A stretch of 64,000 bases of DNA from Jackrogersella multiformis (GCA_902806575.1 CADCXD010000011.1:248001-312000); one strand, 5' to 3'. Positions 46,054 to 58,655 are shown, numbered from the stretch's first letter. Numbers and translations: made by a program. The notes: generated by a model not told the origin, from the letters alone.

Positions 46054-47489
46054 ATGTTTGTAACCCTTCTCTGTAATAAAGACGGCCTGCCTGTTGAACA
46101 CGTTCAAATCAACACAGAGGACGGGACATGGCCACGACATTCAGCTTGCGATAGTTGCCATCTTAAAAAGGTACCTACTAGCATTGGATACCCGAAGCAA
46201 ATAAGCTGATAATGAACGCAGGTAAAATGTTCTGGAGAGAGGAATGGCTGTTCAGCATGTCTGTCGAGTAAAGCGGTATGCATGTATTCGACACCGGCTG
46301 GTCGAGCAATGAAGACTAGACGTGAGAACCGGAGAGACCGGCGCAGGTTACTCTTGTCACGAAATAGAGCCGCATTGACCAGTGTGAGGGAAGATACGCA
46401 GATAGACTCAGGGGCAATACAAAGCCAACCGCCGTCAAGCTACATTATGAGTCCTGTCACAGAACCTCTGCTAATGCCTCTCCCAACAAGCCTGGACAAC
46501 AATACGGGAGAGCCGCAATCACCAGATATTTCCAAACTAACAAATAGTGACGAACACGTTTTGGGTGGCAATTGGACTCCCGATTCCTTAAACTATATAG
46601 ACGAAATTCTCAATGCCTCATCAAGCACGCCGCCTTGCGACAGTCAAGAATATTTTGCTTTAGAACAATGTGATTTACCTGCAAATGGTATGTGAACTTG
46701 GAAACTAGGATTCAGTCGTCTGCTTACCTGTTAAACGTTGTGGACGATTCCACCTTAGGTGTCGTTCTGTCAGATTCCTATCATTCGTTGTCTGAGCTTG
46801 TTGAAGTTCAAAACGAAAAGAGTACAACAGAACCACTACAGTCATCTTCAGAAAGTTATACTCGTCCTTCATTCCTTGACCAGAGTTCGAGACATCTTGA
46901 CATACAACTATCACATGACTCTACCAATGTTGATGCTCCATCGACCTGCACATGCTTGGTAGACGTAGTCGCTATCCTTGAAAAATTGGAAGTGCTAGAT
47001 GCTGAGGATCATCGAACTTCTACGAACACGGCAGATGGTATGCTTTCACTAAACAAGAATGCCATTGCCAAATGCAACTCAATGCTGGATTGCTCAAAGT
47101 GCCGGTTACTATCAAGTCGAGTGATGCTACTTATACTCATTGGCCGCAATCTTGTGCTTCAATTTGAACGACTTCTATCGACTCTTTCGACAGAAACTAA
47201 CCAAGTCCATATATACCACGATATTTATCCTTGTACCTGTGGTCAAATATGCTTAGAGAAGAATACATTCCTAGGGAGGTATTCCGTGGAGACATCGGAA
47301 GAGTGGAAAAACATACTGCATGTGCTGGCAACCATACAAGGAAAGTCCCTAGGGGTATTTCTAGAGCGCGTGAGAAGCACTACTGCACATAGGAACTGGA
47401 TGGCTCATCGACGCATCCTAGAAAGAATAGCATCACAGTATCACAGTACCATGAGGTCTCTACAGAGTCATAACTCGATTAAACTGTAA
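46054..47489 (+). CDS. Zn2Cys6 transcription factor, AflR-like
   Basis: Three exons: 46054-46170, 46222-46687 and 46759-47489, giving 437 residues. The first intron splits the zinc cluster. Joined, it reads CDSCHLKKVKCSGERNGC followed by SACLSSKAVC: C32-x2-C35-x6-C42-x6-C49-x2-C52-x6-C59. A basic region KTRRENRRDRRR follows. The C-terminal half has the AflR-type regulatory segment CTCLVDVVAILEKLEV, then CSKCRLLSSRVMLLILIGRN and the paired Cys CTCGQIC. AflR itself controls aflatoxin clusters; members of this subfamily often regulate secondary-metabolite loci in cis. The first ATG in frame is at 46054; the promoter is the SDR-remnant region. Likely the pathway-specific regulator of the terpene synthase. 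Confidence 0.85.
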
Positions 47490-48673
47490 GGTTAAGCTCT
47501 TTAATAAGAAGACAAATTTATGCATATTTAGGCCTCACAGAACTAAAATACATCATTTACTTTAGGTATTAAGGTATTTATCTTAATAAGTTGCTAGGTT
47601 AAGCAGTTTTCCGAGTTTATAGGTGCGCATGAATTATTTCATCGAATATTTACTATGTTGCTGCTGAAATGGCACTACGATACACTACACCAACATCTGG
47701 CGTCATCCATTTAACGCGGTAGAGCGGCCTAGTACAGGGCTTTACTCTCATATCCTGAATGAGTGGATAGGAGATAATTCTTCGGATACCTACCTAGCTA
47801 ATCAATCACGATGGAGTCGCTTCATCAACCTATCAGGCTAGAGATACATCCACAGCTCGAAGACTCGGATAGCGGTACCGTACCTAGCTTTATTCTATAA
47901 TTAGCAATCTGTAGCTCTCCGCAATATAGGGTAGCATTGGGACTTAGTGCCAAGCGCGGAAGAAAAGCTAATGCACCAGTACCGAGGCGTTCGGATAATT
48001 TGACCGCAGTTCTTTTTTTCTAGAATATCAGCCTACCATCAACTTCAACCGGGTCGAACGATAGGTACCTAGAAATTTTAGCATTATGTCGGGGTTGGTC
48101 TCACTGGCTGTTCGATACGGGGTTCTCTGCCGATCTTAACATGTCAGCAGTCACAGATGACTGTATCCTCCATCGTGGCTGAGATCTGACATATCTGGAG
48201 CTTGGTCCTTGCTACCATGACAATGTATGCAGGAACAAAAGGCCAGAAATACGGAAGGATGATGCTGTCCATCGCAGCATAATACTTGATTAGCTAACGA
48301 CACGGATAATAGCCTAACATTCCCTGGATAGGATAATTTCGACGCCCCAGTGTCCGCCATCCACATCCCAGCCCCAGGTCTCGGCATCGCTCTGACCAGA
48401 TGGAGCAATAAATTTCTTTCCGGTCGAAAGTGATTTCGCAGTCATTTTACAATCTTAGTACGCCAAGCTTTATGCGCTCCTATCGACTGCGTTAGTGATG
48501 TGTAGGTATCCCACTGGAAAGGACCGGAGCAAGCAATCTTCTCGTATGACTTTACGGAGCTGAGATGACACCTCTTAGACTACATAAACACCTGATAGCT
48601 CGCAGCTTTTATCCTCATCATCTAGCTTCTTCGTAGAAACAATCACAAACAAGTATTCTCACGCTAAATCACA
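47490..48673. other. Gap without recognised gene
   Basis: AT-rich and irregular with TACCTACCTAGC near 47785. No supported gene. The last 100 bases form the leader of the small secreted gene. Confidence 0.5.
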
Positions 48674-49213
48674 ATGCTCTTCAACATCATTTCTCTCTTG
48701 GCTATCGGGGTTGCCGGCGCTGTCGCTGACGATCTACCCGCCCAACAAAAGTGCCCTCGTACTAGATGCTTCGACGCCGTTAACGCGTGCGGTAAGTTGA
48801 TTTCTTCCAGGAAAACATAACTCTGAGTCCAATGGATATAACCGACTCACTGTCCTCTAGGTGTCAAATGGGGTAAATGCTACGACATGTGCACACAGGA
48901 AATGCCGTTGCCTCCTCCTTGTCCCGTAGGTACATCGTCGACACCAACCACCACGATCCCAACCATCACACCAGTCCCGACGATAACTTCCTCCGCTTCC
49001 GCCTGCACCAGCACAGGGGTTTCTTGTGTGGAGCACTTCCGAACTTGCGGATCACCGGCTACGGCCACCCTAACCTTTGGCGGGTAAGTGTTGAACCATC
49101 TCTACGAGTACATAATTGCGTTTGACTAACGACCGAGAAGATGCTTCCCGGCCTGCGGCCCTGAGCCCACCTTTTCGCCTCTGCCATGCCCAGAACCATC
49201 TGCGACAGCGTAA
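48674..49213 (+). CDS. Small secreted Cys-rich protein
   Basis: Three exons (48674-48791, 48861-49083 and 49141-49213; GTAAGT donors in both introns) give 137 residues. Residues 1-18 form a signal peptide (MLFNIISLLAIGVAGAVA). The mature chain has about twelve Cys, in pairs such as KCPRTRC, KWGKCYDMC, CTSTGVSCVEHFRTC and GCFPACGPEP, with a Thr/Pro-rich spacer TTTIPTITPVPTIT. I do not recognise a family. The Cys and size suit an effector-like or wall-associated protein. No single frame covers it, so it is easily missed by ORF-based annotation. Confidence 0.7.
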
Positions 49214-50074
49214 ATTGAGAGTCTCGCCAAGGGATGATTAGATGGGTACGTTAGACCAGGGTTGACAAGCTATAATTTCATCACGGCGCAGCTCGCATAC
49301 AGTTCCCCTCGTGGGTACGACAGCACCATCTTGCTCAATCCCAGGTGCTCATACGACTTCAGCTTCTACGGTTTATTATCAATTTGCTATTCTTCACTAG
49401 CGGCTAAACCTGTGTTTTCCAGTTCTATCTTTAGGGAGTTTAATGCGTAATTGTCGTATTTTAAGGCTTGATTCCGAAAAGTTGGTTCTCATAGAAAAGC
49501 AAGCACATTTGGTTCGATTTTACATTGAAAATATTTTCACACTTTGCAGGTACTACAGTCAACATGGTCCAACTTCGTGATATAAATAAGTGAAACTTCC
49601 AAAGCCGCTTCAAATGGAATATAAATATTAAATATATATATCGATAATAGCTTAACAATCTGTAGAAAGATAATAGACTAACAGGAACTCGGCCTGTTAG
49701 AGGTGTGCCCCTGACAACAGGGGAACATTGAAACAACGTGTACACATCAAATCTACCAAGACGACGTGTGTAGGCGCAAAGTCTACAACACGTTCACACA
49801 CTTACAACAAGAAATAAGTCATTGCTAGCTATATCCTATATACAGCGATTTCCAATTACTATCGACACAGAACAACACGCCCACACCAGCGGGCACGCCA
49901 GCGCCCGACACGCACAGCAGCGCGGGACGCCGGGGGTAAAGAAGAAGAACACAAAAGAGCCAGCTTTAGGCTGCTCGTCAGGCATGGACAGTCATGTCAT
50001 TTCTCCCGATCCCAATCGTATGTACACTATGACTGACTCGAAAGCCGCTAACAACCTGGGTATATATCTGAAAT
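49214..50074. other. Gap between secreted-protein genes
   Basis: AT-rich with no supported gene. It ends at the 3' side of the HsbA gene. Confidence 0.6.
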
Positions 50075-50887
50075 TCAAATGAACAGGGCAGCGGCGACGG
50101 CGGCAACGATGCCAGCCGAGCCGGATGCCACACCGCGGGCGACAGCACCGGCAGTGACGAGGGGCTGGGTGGGAACTGGCCGGGTGGAGAGGCCGCCGGT
50201 GCCGGTGGGGCGCACGACGGTGGTGTTGCTGCTGAAGGTCGGCGTGATGATCGCGGGCGCGCTGCTGGTAGGCGAGCAGGCGCATGGCGCAGTGACGGTG
50301 ACGGTGACTGCGCTGGCGACATCCTTAGCCACCACCTTGGCTGCGTTCGTGCACTTGTCGGACGCGAACTCGGCCGACAGGTTGTTCAGGGTGTCGACGA
50401 TGTTGCGCGACGAGTCGGCAGCTATATCCTGGGCCGCGTCGGGGACCTGTGCGACAACCTCGTCCACGAGCGACTTGGCCGCGGTGCCGGCGTTCTTGAT
50501 CACCTCGCCGACGGTGGTGCACGCGCCCGCTTGCTCGAATTGCGCCTTCTTCGACGTCACGTCCTTGACTAGGCCCTGAGCCACGGGGCCCAGCGGCTTA
50601 ACAGCGTCTTGGAGGCTTAGGGCGTCGACGAAAGAGAGCTCGCCGCCGGCGCTCTTGATGGCCGTGGTGCCGGATGTGAGGACCGAGACGAGGGCCTTCG
50701 CGTCGGCTTGCACGCCGCTGAGGTCGGAGCCGCTGAAGGACTTGACGGAGGTGTCGAGCTTGGTGATGGCGTCGGAGACTTGGGCGATGACCGAGGTCAC
50801 TGTCTCGAGGTCGCGTGCGACCTTGGTCGGTTCAGCTGTTGCCGAGGCGGCAGCGACGGCCAAGGTGAAGAAAGTAGAGGCCTTCAT
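50075..50887 (-). CDS. HsbA-type cell-wall galactomannoprotein, GPI-anchored
   Basis: One exon of 270 residues. Signal peptide MKASTFFTLAVAAASATA. The core (residues 20-170), helical with VIAQVSDAITKLDTSVKSF and QGLVKDVTSKKAQFEQAGAC, fits the hydrophobic surface binding protein A family. A CAC-flanked Ser/Thr/Pro stretch follows and the C-terminus (RGVASGSAGIVAAVAAALFI) looks like a GPI signal. HsbA proteins sit on the hyphal surface and help attach to hydrophobic substrates or recruit cutinase. GC-rich shadows on the plus strand are not genes. Confidence 0.85.
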   Translation of the reverse strand: MKASTFFTLAVAAASATAEPTKVARDLETVTSVIAQVSDAITKLDTSVKSFSGSDLSGVQADAKALVSVLTSGTTAIKSAGGELSFVDALSLQDAVKPLGPVAQGLVKDVTSKKAQFEQAGACTTVGEVIKNAGTAAKSLVDEVVAQVPDAAQDIAADSSRNIVDTLNNLSAEFASDKCTNAAKVVAKDVASAVTVTVTAPCACSPTSSAPAIITPTFSSNTTVVRPTGTGGLSTRPVPTQPLVTAGAVARGVASGSAGIVAAVAAALFI

Positions 50888-52246
50888 GTTTACGGCTGAT
50901 ACCTAACAAGTATGATATAGTATAACTGAAAGAACGATCGCGGATCTGTAATGAGTGAATGGATCGCGGATGGAATGACTGTCAACAAGAAGTTACAATG
51001 AAAAGAGTGAACCCAGGAATGCTACCTACCCAACTGTGCTTCTGCCGTCCTCATGACCACCCATCTTGGTATTATATACAGCCTGGACGGGGAGAAGGGG
51101 CAGAGAAGGCCAAGGTGATTGACGTCAACGCTGAGCCGTCGCTATGCAAACCTGGTTAAGCTTGCGTAGGGTGCGGCATATCCAACCGAGCCGGGCCCCT
51201 TGCACCTGGTTAGAAACGTTTATTAAGGGTGTTAAGAATGGGGAGCCAGGTCGCGAGCATTGAGCGACATAATCTAATAAAATTGACGTCGAGCCCTGTC
51301 ATACAACTCGTCAATAGAAAAGTAATACCGGGCGCGCAGATCTGGGGAAGACGATCTATTGATCGTCAACTGCCGTGCCTGACGGGAGGCCTGGCGTTTC
51401 CGCAAACTTGGCAGTGTTTATTAAAGGGACCGAAACAAATTTATACCCTTGGTACCCTTGGTGTCGATCTGCGACGTCATGAGCTGTCAGGTAGATAGGA
51501 CGAACTATATACAGCGTTATTATAGCTTCAGATGTTAGTTGTAAATCAAGCTAAATATAACAACATATAACTAGAGGAAGCAATTCACAGTTAGCTTTCG
51601 TAGTCGCGCTCGAGCATACCTAGGTAGCAAACTTGCCATCAGAGCCATCTTCCTCGTTGCTACAAGCCTCTACGTACCTAGGAGTCTACGCGGCCGACCC
51701 TCATTCATTTCACGGGTAGAATATTCGACGCCGAGTTAATGAAAACCGGGGAGATCTACTGTCTATCATCTCATGGTTCGTCCTATTCGTCCTACAGAAA
51801 CCTAGAAGCAGGGAAACAATTGTCGATGCATGAAAAATGCCATTTATCATGAAACATCTTTCGTCTGGGTTGGAAAATCCCTTCTGCTCTCGCGGGCGGG
51901 GCGGCGGGGGCTAAACTTTCAGGCTGGCCATAAAATGAGATGAAACCCCGCTGAGGAGTTGGGAAGCCTGGAAGGCCTACGATAAAAAAAGATCATCATA
52001 GGTCTCGTTGGTGATGAATTTAGGATGCACGAAGTTGGTTGGTAGGTACTAAGGGTACCTAGGTAGATCAGGGAGGTAGAAAATATCAGAAGGCCGATTC
52101 AACCCGTCGACTAGGACGAAAGGGGAGAAATTTATCCTTAGATTCAAGGTTGCCTTTTAGTAAATATTAGTATTCCAACCAGAATATCATAACCGGAATG
52201 GCTTCAGTCAACCGAATACCTACCTAACCTCAAACTCATCGCTTAA
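50888..52246. other. Gap without recognised gene
   Basis: About 1.4 kb with a G-rich stretch (51893-51912) and GTACCTAGGTAG at about 52055. Short frames here carry no motif. Confidence 0.6.
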
Positions 52247-53131
52247 TCATGGAAGCCTCTCGCCCTTCCTCGTCGCCTTTGCGACCTCGGACTGCGTCGT
52301 ATCCTCGGCGTACCTCTTATACGCAATGATATACTGCTCGTCATCGCTCCAGGTATCCTTGACACTCGGACGAGCAGCAATAGCATCAAACCACTTTCTC
52401 CATCTAGCCCAGACTTTCTCCTGTTCATCATCGCCGGCCTGACCCTTGGACGGAACACCTAAACCACCCGGCTTGTAGTGATCGATGAGGAACAGGCGCT
52501 TCGCCCAAGGAGCCAGCATGGCATCGACAAGACTGAAGTTATCGCCGAGGAACCAAGGCCCGCTTTCTTCACCCTCGTTCTCATTCTCCAGCATCTCGTG
52601 CACCAGTGTCTTGATATGACCTAAGAAATTGGCCCGTGCCTCATCGACACTATACTCCTTCTCAGGGGTATGCTGTATGAAGCGGTAAAAGCCAGGTATG
52701 ATCTTATTGCTGATATGGTCGATCCAAAGCCTACACCTCGCGCGCTCATACGCATCGCTCGGCAGCAAGCTCAGGCCATACTTCGTCTCATCATCATACG
52801 CCTCATTGAGGTATTCGCAAATCACGGCACTCTCGTATAACGGCCTCTTCTTGCTATTGCCTTTGTCCCCATCTATCGGCACGCCCAACGTAGGCACGAG
52901 CCCGCGCGGGTTCAAAGCCAAGAACTCAGGCGCTTTGGCGTAGGGGTTGATCTCGACGTACTGGTGCGGGATGCGCTTCTCGCATAGCACGATCCATGCC
53001 CGCTGCACGAATGGGCAGAACCATCCCCCGTAAAGCTTGAGGGCGTGCTCGCCGGAGTGGGCGGCGGCGAGCTGGGCCGCTAAGCCCGTTGTGTGCGATG
53101 GAAGCTCAGTTGTGTCTACTGGAGCAGGCAT
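52247..53131 (-). CDS. Omega-type glutathione S-transferase
   Basis: One exon of 294 residues. N-terminal thioredoxin fold with CPFVQRAW (Cys39, the omega-class catalytic cysteine), NPRGLVPTLG and ESAVICEYLNE (glutathione site). The C-terminal helical domain has RARCRLWIDH and FSLVDAMLAPW. The enzyme reduces glutathione mixed disulfides and dehydroascorbate; in fungi it can also act in sulfur metabolism or detoxification. No clustered partner. Confidence 0.92.
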   Translation of the reverse strand: MPAPVDTTELPSHTTGLAAQLAAAHSGEHALKLYGGWFCPFVQRAWIVLCEKRIPHQYVEINPYAKAPEFLALNPRGLVPTLGVPIDGDKGNSKKRPLYESAVICEYLNEAYDDETKYGLSLLPSDAYERARCRLWIDHISNKIIPGFYRFIQHTPEKEYSVDEARANFLGHIKTLVHEMLENENEGEESGPWFLGDNFSLVDAMLAPWAKRLFLIDHYKPGGLGVPSKGQAGDDEQEKVWARWRKWFDAIAARPSVKDTWSDDEQYIIAYKRYAEDTTQSEVAKATRKGERLP

Positions 53132-53583
53132 GGCGTTCTTAGTGATTAGTGATTAAGAGATGGGACCAAGGAGCGGTGGGTTGAAGTGAAAGAGGAAGAG
53201 GTTAGTGCTTGCTAGGTGATGTATGGTGTAGATGATAGATAATGGATGATGGATACCGCCCTAGACTAGGTACCTAGAGGTATCCCCTCGTTGGATGATT
53301 AGTCATGAGATACCGTAGTATGGGAGGGTAGGTACGATACCAAATGATGACATCAAGGTGCAGCTCTAGGTTACACTGTATTACCTAGGTAACTTTAGGG
53401 TTACTAATCTAATGTACTAACCATCTATCTTTACCTACCTCCTCGCAATGCGGAACATTAAGTCTATCCATCCAGCAGGAAATTGTATATTATAATACAA
53501 AGCAATTAGGGTATTGTCCAACAAGCCAAATTCCACATACCAAACTACACAAATGCGCGTGCGCAGGAATTACACTACATATA
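53132..53583. other. Short spacer
   Basis: GST leader and the 3' side of the fusion gene. It holds the words GGTACCTAGAGG (53270) and TTACCTAGGTAAC (53380). Confidence 0.6.
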
Positions 53584-56500
53584 TTATATCGGATCCTCCA
53601 AATCGTACACATGAGTCGGCCTTCGTTTCATCGTCTTGCGGTTCATCTCGGGGATCACGTAATCGCGGTGCCTCTCGGTCCTCACGCTCTCCCAGAAGTC
53701 GAACCCACGCTCGCGGCGGCGCGTTTCCAGGGTCTCCTGCTCCAGCTTCTCCAGTCTATGTTGTCGTTGCTGTCGTCCTTGCTCGTCCGATCCTATTTTC
53801 GCGAGTTCGTATGCCGTCCGCTGGGCCCCGGACTTTGCTAATCTGTAGCTCTCCTTCACGATGGTCTGGGTGCGACCGCTGTACGCGGCGATGAGCGTGC
53901 CGCCGATGAGAACGGCCGACGCGGGGACTGCGATCGGCATTGGTAAGCTATTTATCGACCTGGTGTAGGTAAATCTTAGAGGGTTTTAAAAGAGTGACGT
54001 ACGTGAGATGGCGCCAATAACGCCAAGGCTAACGAAATTGTCATCCTCGCCGCCCCATTCTTTGGTGTTCATGCCGAAAAGGCTGGTGAAGAAACTCAGA
54101 GGTAGGAACAGGACAGTGAACGTCGTGAATATCATGACCGAGCGGTTCTGCGAGCTCGCCAGCTCCGTCTGCCGCCTCGACCACCGCGCCTCGTCGACTT
54201 GCGCCTGGCGCTGCACCATCTCTTGCAGTTTCTCATACTAAGGGAATTATGTTAGTGGCTCTGTTTTGATATTCAATTTATGGGAGGATACTCACGTCCT
54301 TCTTGGTAGCATCTACACGCTGTATCATGTCGTGTACGGTCTTATGGTACTCCAGGAGCCGCCTCAAGGCTTCTTCTAAGAACTCACGGCCGTTCTCCGT
54401 GTAAGCCAGAAGCTCGGGTTTCTCGTAGTTCTCTTTCATCAGTTTGATTGTGTCCTGCTGTTCGACGAATAGGTTTTTCATCGTGTTGAGCTCGTCGTCC
54501 ATATCTCGAAGTTCAAGCAGGACAGATGTGTGTTCGCGATTCTCTCGCTCGGCTCGTTCCAGTTCTCGCTTGTGTCGCTGCTTAATGCTCTTAGGGCTGT
54601 TATCTTCGGGCTCGCTCAAGTCAGAGGTCTCCTGGGTCCCATCGTGGAACGTCTCCATTCGGAACCGCTTGAGTGACAATGTCATCCTTTCGGTCTGCGG
54701 ATGGTTAGTCAATCAACCACAGGAATCCCGATAATACCACACATACAAGTATTCCAAGAGCCTCTTCGAAAATTCGGAATATTTCAAGATTCGGATGGGA
54801 CGTTCGGTCCATGAGCACCGTGACTGCATGCAAAGCTACGAAAGCCGCGAGATCTAATGCGTTTTCACAGCGGCCGCTTAGGTCTCCGTTCAGCTCATTA
54901 TAGACGCTGTTTCTCAGATCTGCCTGTTGAAATAACGGGCCTTCGGTCGGGTGAGACTCGCGCTTCGGGAAGAAAGTCATCAAGGTCGCTTTTGAAGGTA
55001 CGTTAGAGAGAACTATACTGGGTTGAGGTAAATGCTCGCCTGTCGCGACTTACTTGTATCAATTGCCCAGAGCCATAGTTGATCCACCATAAGGACGTTT
55101 CCATCACGGAGATTGTCTTCTAGGTTAGGATCACTTTCGTTTGGGTGGCTCGCTACCTCCGAACTCTTGAAAATTCTCGCGGCCGACGTCAACCGAGTAC
55201 TAGGCGAGAGGGTACTCGATGCCCCTTTGCCATCCCCTGAATTATACATGCCCCTCTTGCGCGCAAATGGGGCTAAGAGCTTCTCTTTCGTGAGTTTGTA
55301 TAGCATTTGCTCGTCATCGCGTGCGTAGGTCTCCCGGAGAGACGGATATCCGTACTGGTCTATCGTCCTGCGCGTGTTGAGAGGAGGATCATGCCCGATA
55401 TACTGCCAGATCACCCTAGACTCTAGTGACTCAAGCTCAGCAATGTCTTTTGGGACGGGCCTTGCTCTACCGTGCTCCATCCTTCGCTTGATAAGGTTGC
55501 GGCGACGCACAATATTTAGGTAGGTATCGTAGTGAAGATATGGCAAATACAGATACAAATGGGTCGGACTTATGCCGGGGCTTGGACTCCTGCTGGCCCT
55601 AGCTGGCGAGGAAGGACGTGGGGATCCTTTTATAAGTGTTAGCTTAGTTGCGTAGCCTCCATACCGCATCAAGCGCGGGGATGATAATGCCTTACCAATC
55701 TCTGAAGGGACGAATGCACATCCAGACTTGACATACGAAGCATGAAGATTGGTATGACGACCTTGAACATGCTTGTTGGTCCAGTTTTCGTTGTTGAGAA
55801 GTTTGGCATAATTCAGATTCTGAGTCTCAGCCAGCTTATCGAAAATTTTCTAAAGTCGAGTCAGCAAGGCCAACCGCCTATACGAAAGTCACGATGGTCT
55901 TTACCTTGACCCAATGAGGATTGTTAAAAGGCAGATGTATCCACATAAACTTCCTCCTAGAAGCAACCGGTCGAGAGAAACCAGCCGTGAAATCTTGCAG
56001 CGCAGCAGGTCGACCAACGCGAGCCTTCTTCTCAGAGTCATGTTCCTTTTCGTTGGATGCAGAACCCTCTGTCCTTAATGGCTCTAGTTGTTGAGTGGGA
56101 ACTGCAGTCTTTGGAGAGATATCAGTCTTATCAGGCTCAGATCCAGTCGTCCTGGTTGTCTCGCTACTTCCTCTACTCGAAGGACGACGGAATGATGGCG
56201 TCGATGAACTGGGGATGGTTAGGCCGCGACTTCTCCTTGGCGGCATTACAGACACGGGCTCTGTTACCGCGCCGGAGATGGGAGGTCGGGAAGGGTGGCT
56301 TGTGACGATAATCTCGGGCGACTGGCCAGTCTTCGTCCCGGTTTCGGGACTCTCTGGCGAGCTATTAGGCCGCACAGAACCTAGGATCCTCTGACCGAAT
56401 TCCTGTACGTTGCCCAAGATCCCGAGCGCACCGGCCATCGGCGACGGATTCGATAATGGTCGTCGTGACGGAGGCACCGTTCGGTGGCGTCTAGCTGCCA

Positions 56501-57916
56501 CGGCATTGAGTCGCTCCTGCAGACATTTCTCGGGTCCTTTCTCAAGAAAATCCTTTAACAAATGTTTTGAAATATACAGTCTTATTTCCTGACTGGATTC
56601 ATCGTCGGGATCTCCATAAAATCCGATTAATTCGAGCTTGACGGTCTCGCTGAGTCTCAGCGGCGTATGCACATACTTTTCGCTTAATTCTTCGGCCTTG
56701 CGCACCGCGGCGCCGAGGTCGTCGAGGAACGAAAGCATCGTACGGATGTTCGTGGGCCCGAACGAGGCGCAGTCAGCGTGATCGCTGTCGAGGGACAGTG
56801 CGTGCTCAGCCCGGCTCCCGAGAAGTCCCGACTTGATAGAGGTCAGCGGTGCACTGAAGTGTACCTCGTCGAAGTCGGAGCTGCCCAGCCCGGATAACTG
56901 CGAGTCGACGGTCTCATAGAACGTCCATACTCGGAGCTCACTAGCGATATCCATGAACTGATCGTTCATTTGCAGAAGCGATTTATTTTCAACTCGTAGG
57001 TCGCGGGCAATGGACCTCGGCAGCGGCTTTTGCAGATATAACAGATTCTGGATGCTTTCTCGAAGATGAGGCATCGACATATAACTGGAGCCACGATGTG
57101 GCGTAGCTGGAACGTGTTAAATCTTCAATACGAGGCTTAGATTGTAGGTATCAAAAGCGACTTACCAAAGAAAGCGATGCCGTGGCAGTCGAAGATCAGA
57201 GGCCTCATCTCGTGCTTCTCGTTCGCTTTTACCAAGGCCAGTTTCGCGACTAGTCCGCCGATGCTGTGGCAAATGAAGAAGATAGGTCGGGCCTTTTTCA
57301 GGCCCGCGCGCATCTTCATGACCTGCTCTAATAAGTCATCTGCCGCCTGATCGAGGGTCATGCCCTCGACTAGTTCGCGATGACGATATAGCATCACCCG
57401 CGCCGTGTTGACTTCCCTCCGTATTCCCTGCCGAACCCACAGATGAGTCGCCTTGGGAAGGTTGCGATTGATAGTAGGTGAGAGGACGCTGCTCCCCGGC
57501 AGCTGCATGGCAGTCGGGTAGTTCTGCAGCTCGGTCGCCGGAAACCCGAAATAACCATCCGCAAGTGGCTCCCTCGCCCAGGTATCGACAGGAGATGCGC
57601 CAACACATGGCACGGCGATGATGTCGACCGTAGTCCTGTTGTAGCCATGCCCGTCTATGTCACCGTCGACATGCGCAAAGCCGGGCTCCGGGTCCCAATG
57701 CGACACGCTGCTATTGATGGACTTCTCGTTATCAAGACCACCATCGTACTCGGAGTTGTCGCTCGGTGGCGCCGAGTGGTCATTAGAAGTAGCAGTCTCA
57801 TGTTCGCCGTCCCGGTTACTCTCGGGAGCGCTGTCGCTAGGGCGAGCCGCGTCTTGCAGTTCCATCTCGGCTTCGAGCTCCACACCTCCCGAGTCCTCGC
57901 AGCCGACCGATGCCAT
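53584..57916 (-). CDS. Fusion of alpha/beta-hydrolase and CorA-like membrane domain
   Basis: Eight exons: 57166-57916, 55905-57106, 55696-55849, 55054-55626, 54747-54988, 54296-54694, 54003-54237 and 53584-53927, giving 1299 residues. The N-terminus is an acidic lead, then the hydrolase DIIAVPCVGASPVDTWA, FFICHSIGGLVAK (nucleophile S218) and FFATPHRGSSYM. A Ser/Pro-rich linker (about 440-560) follows. The C-terminus has MVDQLWLWAIDTTTLMTFFP, a long coiled-coil-like segment (ERAERENREHTSVLLELR, LKENYEKPELL), then two helices with the CorA signature GMN (1162-1164). Hydrolase-CorA fusions are known in fungi as large uncharacterised proteins. I infer membrane localisation, with the hydrolase in the cytosol. 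A lipid or peptide substrate cannot be read. Confidence 0.88.
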
Positions 57917-58655
57917 GTTGACGCCAGCAATATTTCTCAGCCTTACTTACGTCTTGACTAGCCCTTCTTCACGATCACGCGAAACGCGGATTTGATGGGC
58001 GCGCGTAATAAAGATCGCATCGAAATTCCAGCGGATCGCTTAAAACGGTCAAATATACGGATGAATAAATCAACCTATATAAAACATCTCACATGAGAGA
58101 AAATGAAAGTGTCTGACCTCGAGGTCTTGCCAGGCAGGCAGCCAAGTCCTAATGAGGACTACCGACTCATCACGTTATTTTTTTCATTTTATTATTTTAG
58201 GTAAAGCGTCTGACAAATGCCTGCTGCGGCTCTTCGCCATCGCAGATTACCCCGGAATCCCCAAGGGAGCGCATCGTGTCATTGGTCGAAACACGCGAGG
58301 CACTGTGGCTTTGGGGCGTAAGCGTAAGATGAGGATCCTCAGCTGATGGCCGCCCGGTCAGGGGGCGTCCTACTTATCAGTTACGCGGCTAATACGGCAC
58401 GTCGCACATCGAGATACTCGGTTTGTTGCATATATATATACTACATTGTTATTAATGTAGATATGCGTTTAGAGACTATATCCGGCAGCTGAATAATTAG
58501 GATCTCATAATTTGATAAAGATTTCACCTTTCAATTAATACAACCATATGCTAACGATACATTCTTATGTAGAGGTTTTGAATTTGTTTATTGCTTATTT
58601 AACTACTAGCCAGACATAAGTGCAGGCGAATGAACTCAGTCATCCAGCACACCAC

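Noticed and set aside
49978..50579. Several long frames over the HsbA gene
   Set aside because: GC-rich shadows with no motif; only the minus 270-codon frame has a signal peptide and a GPI-like tail.
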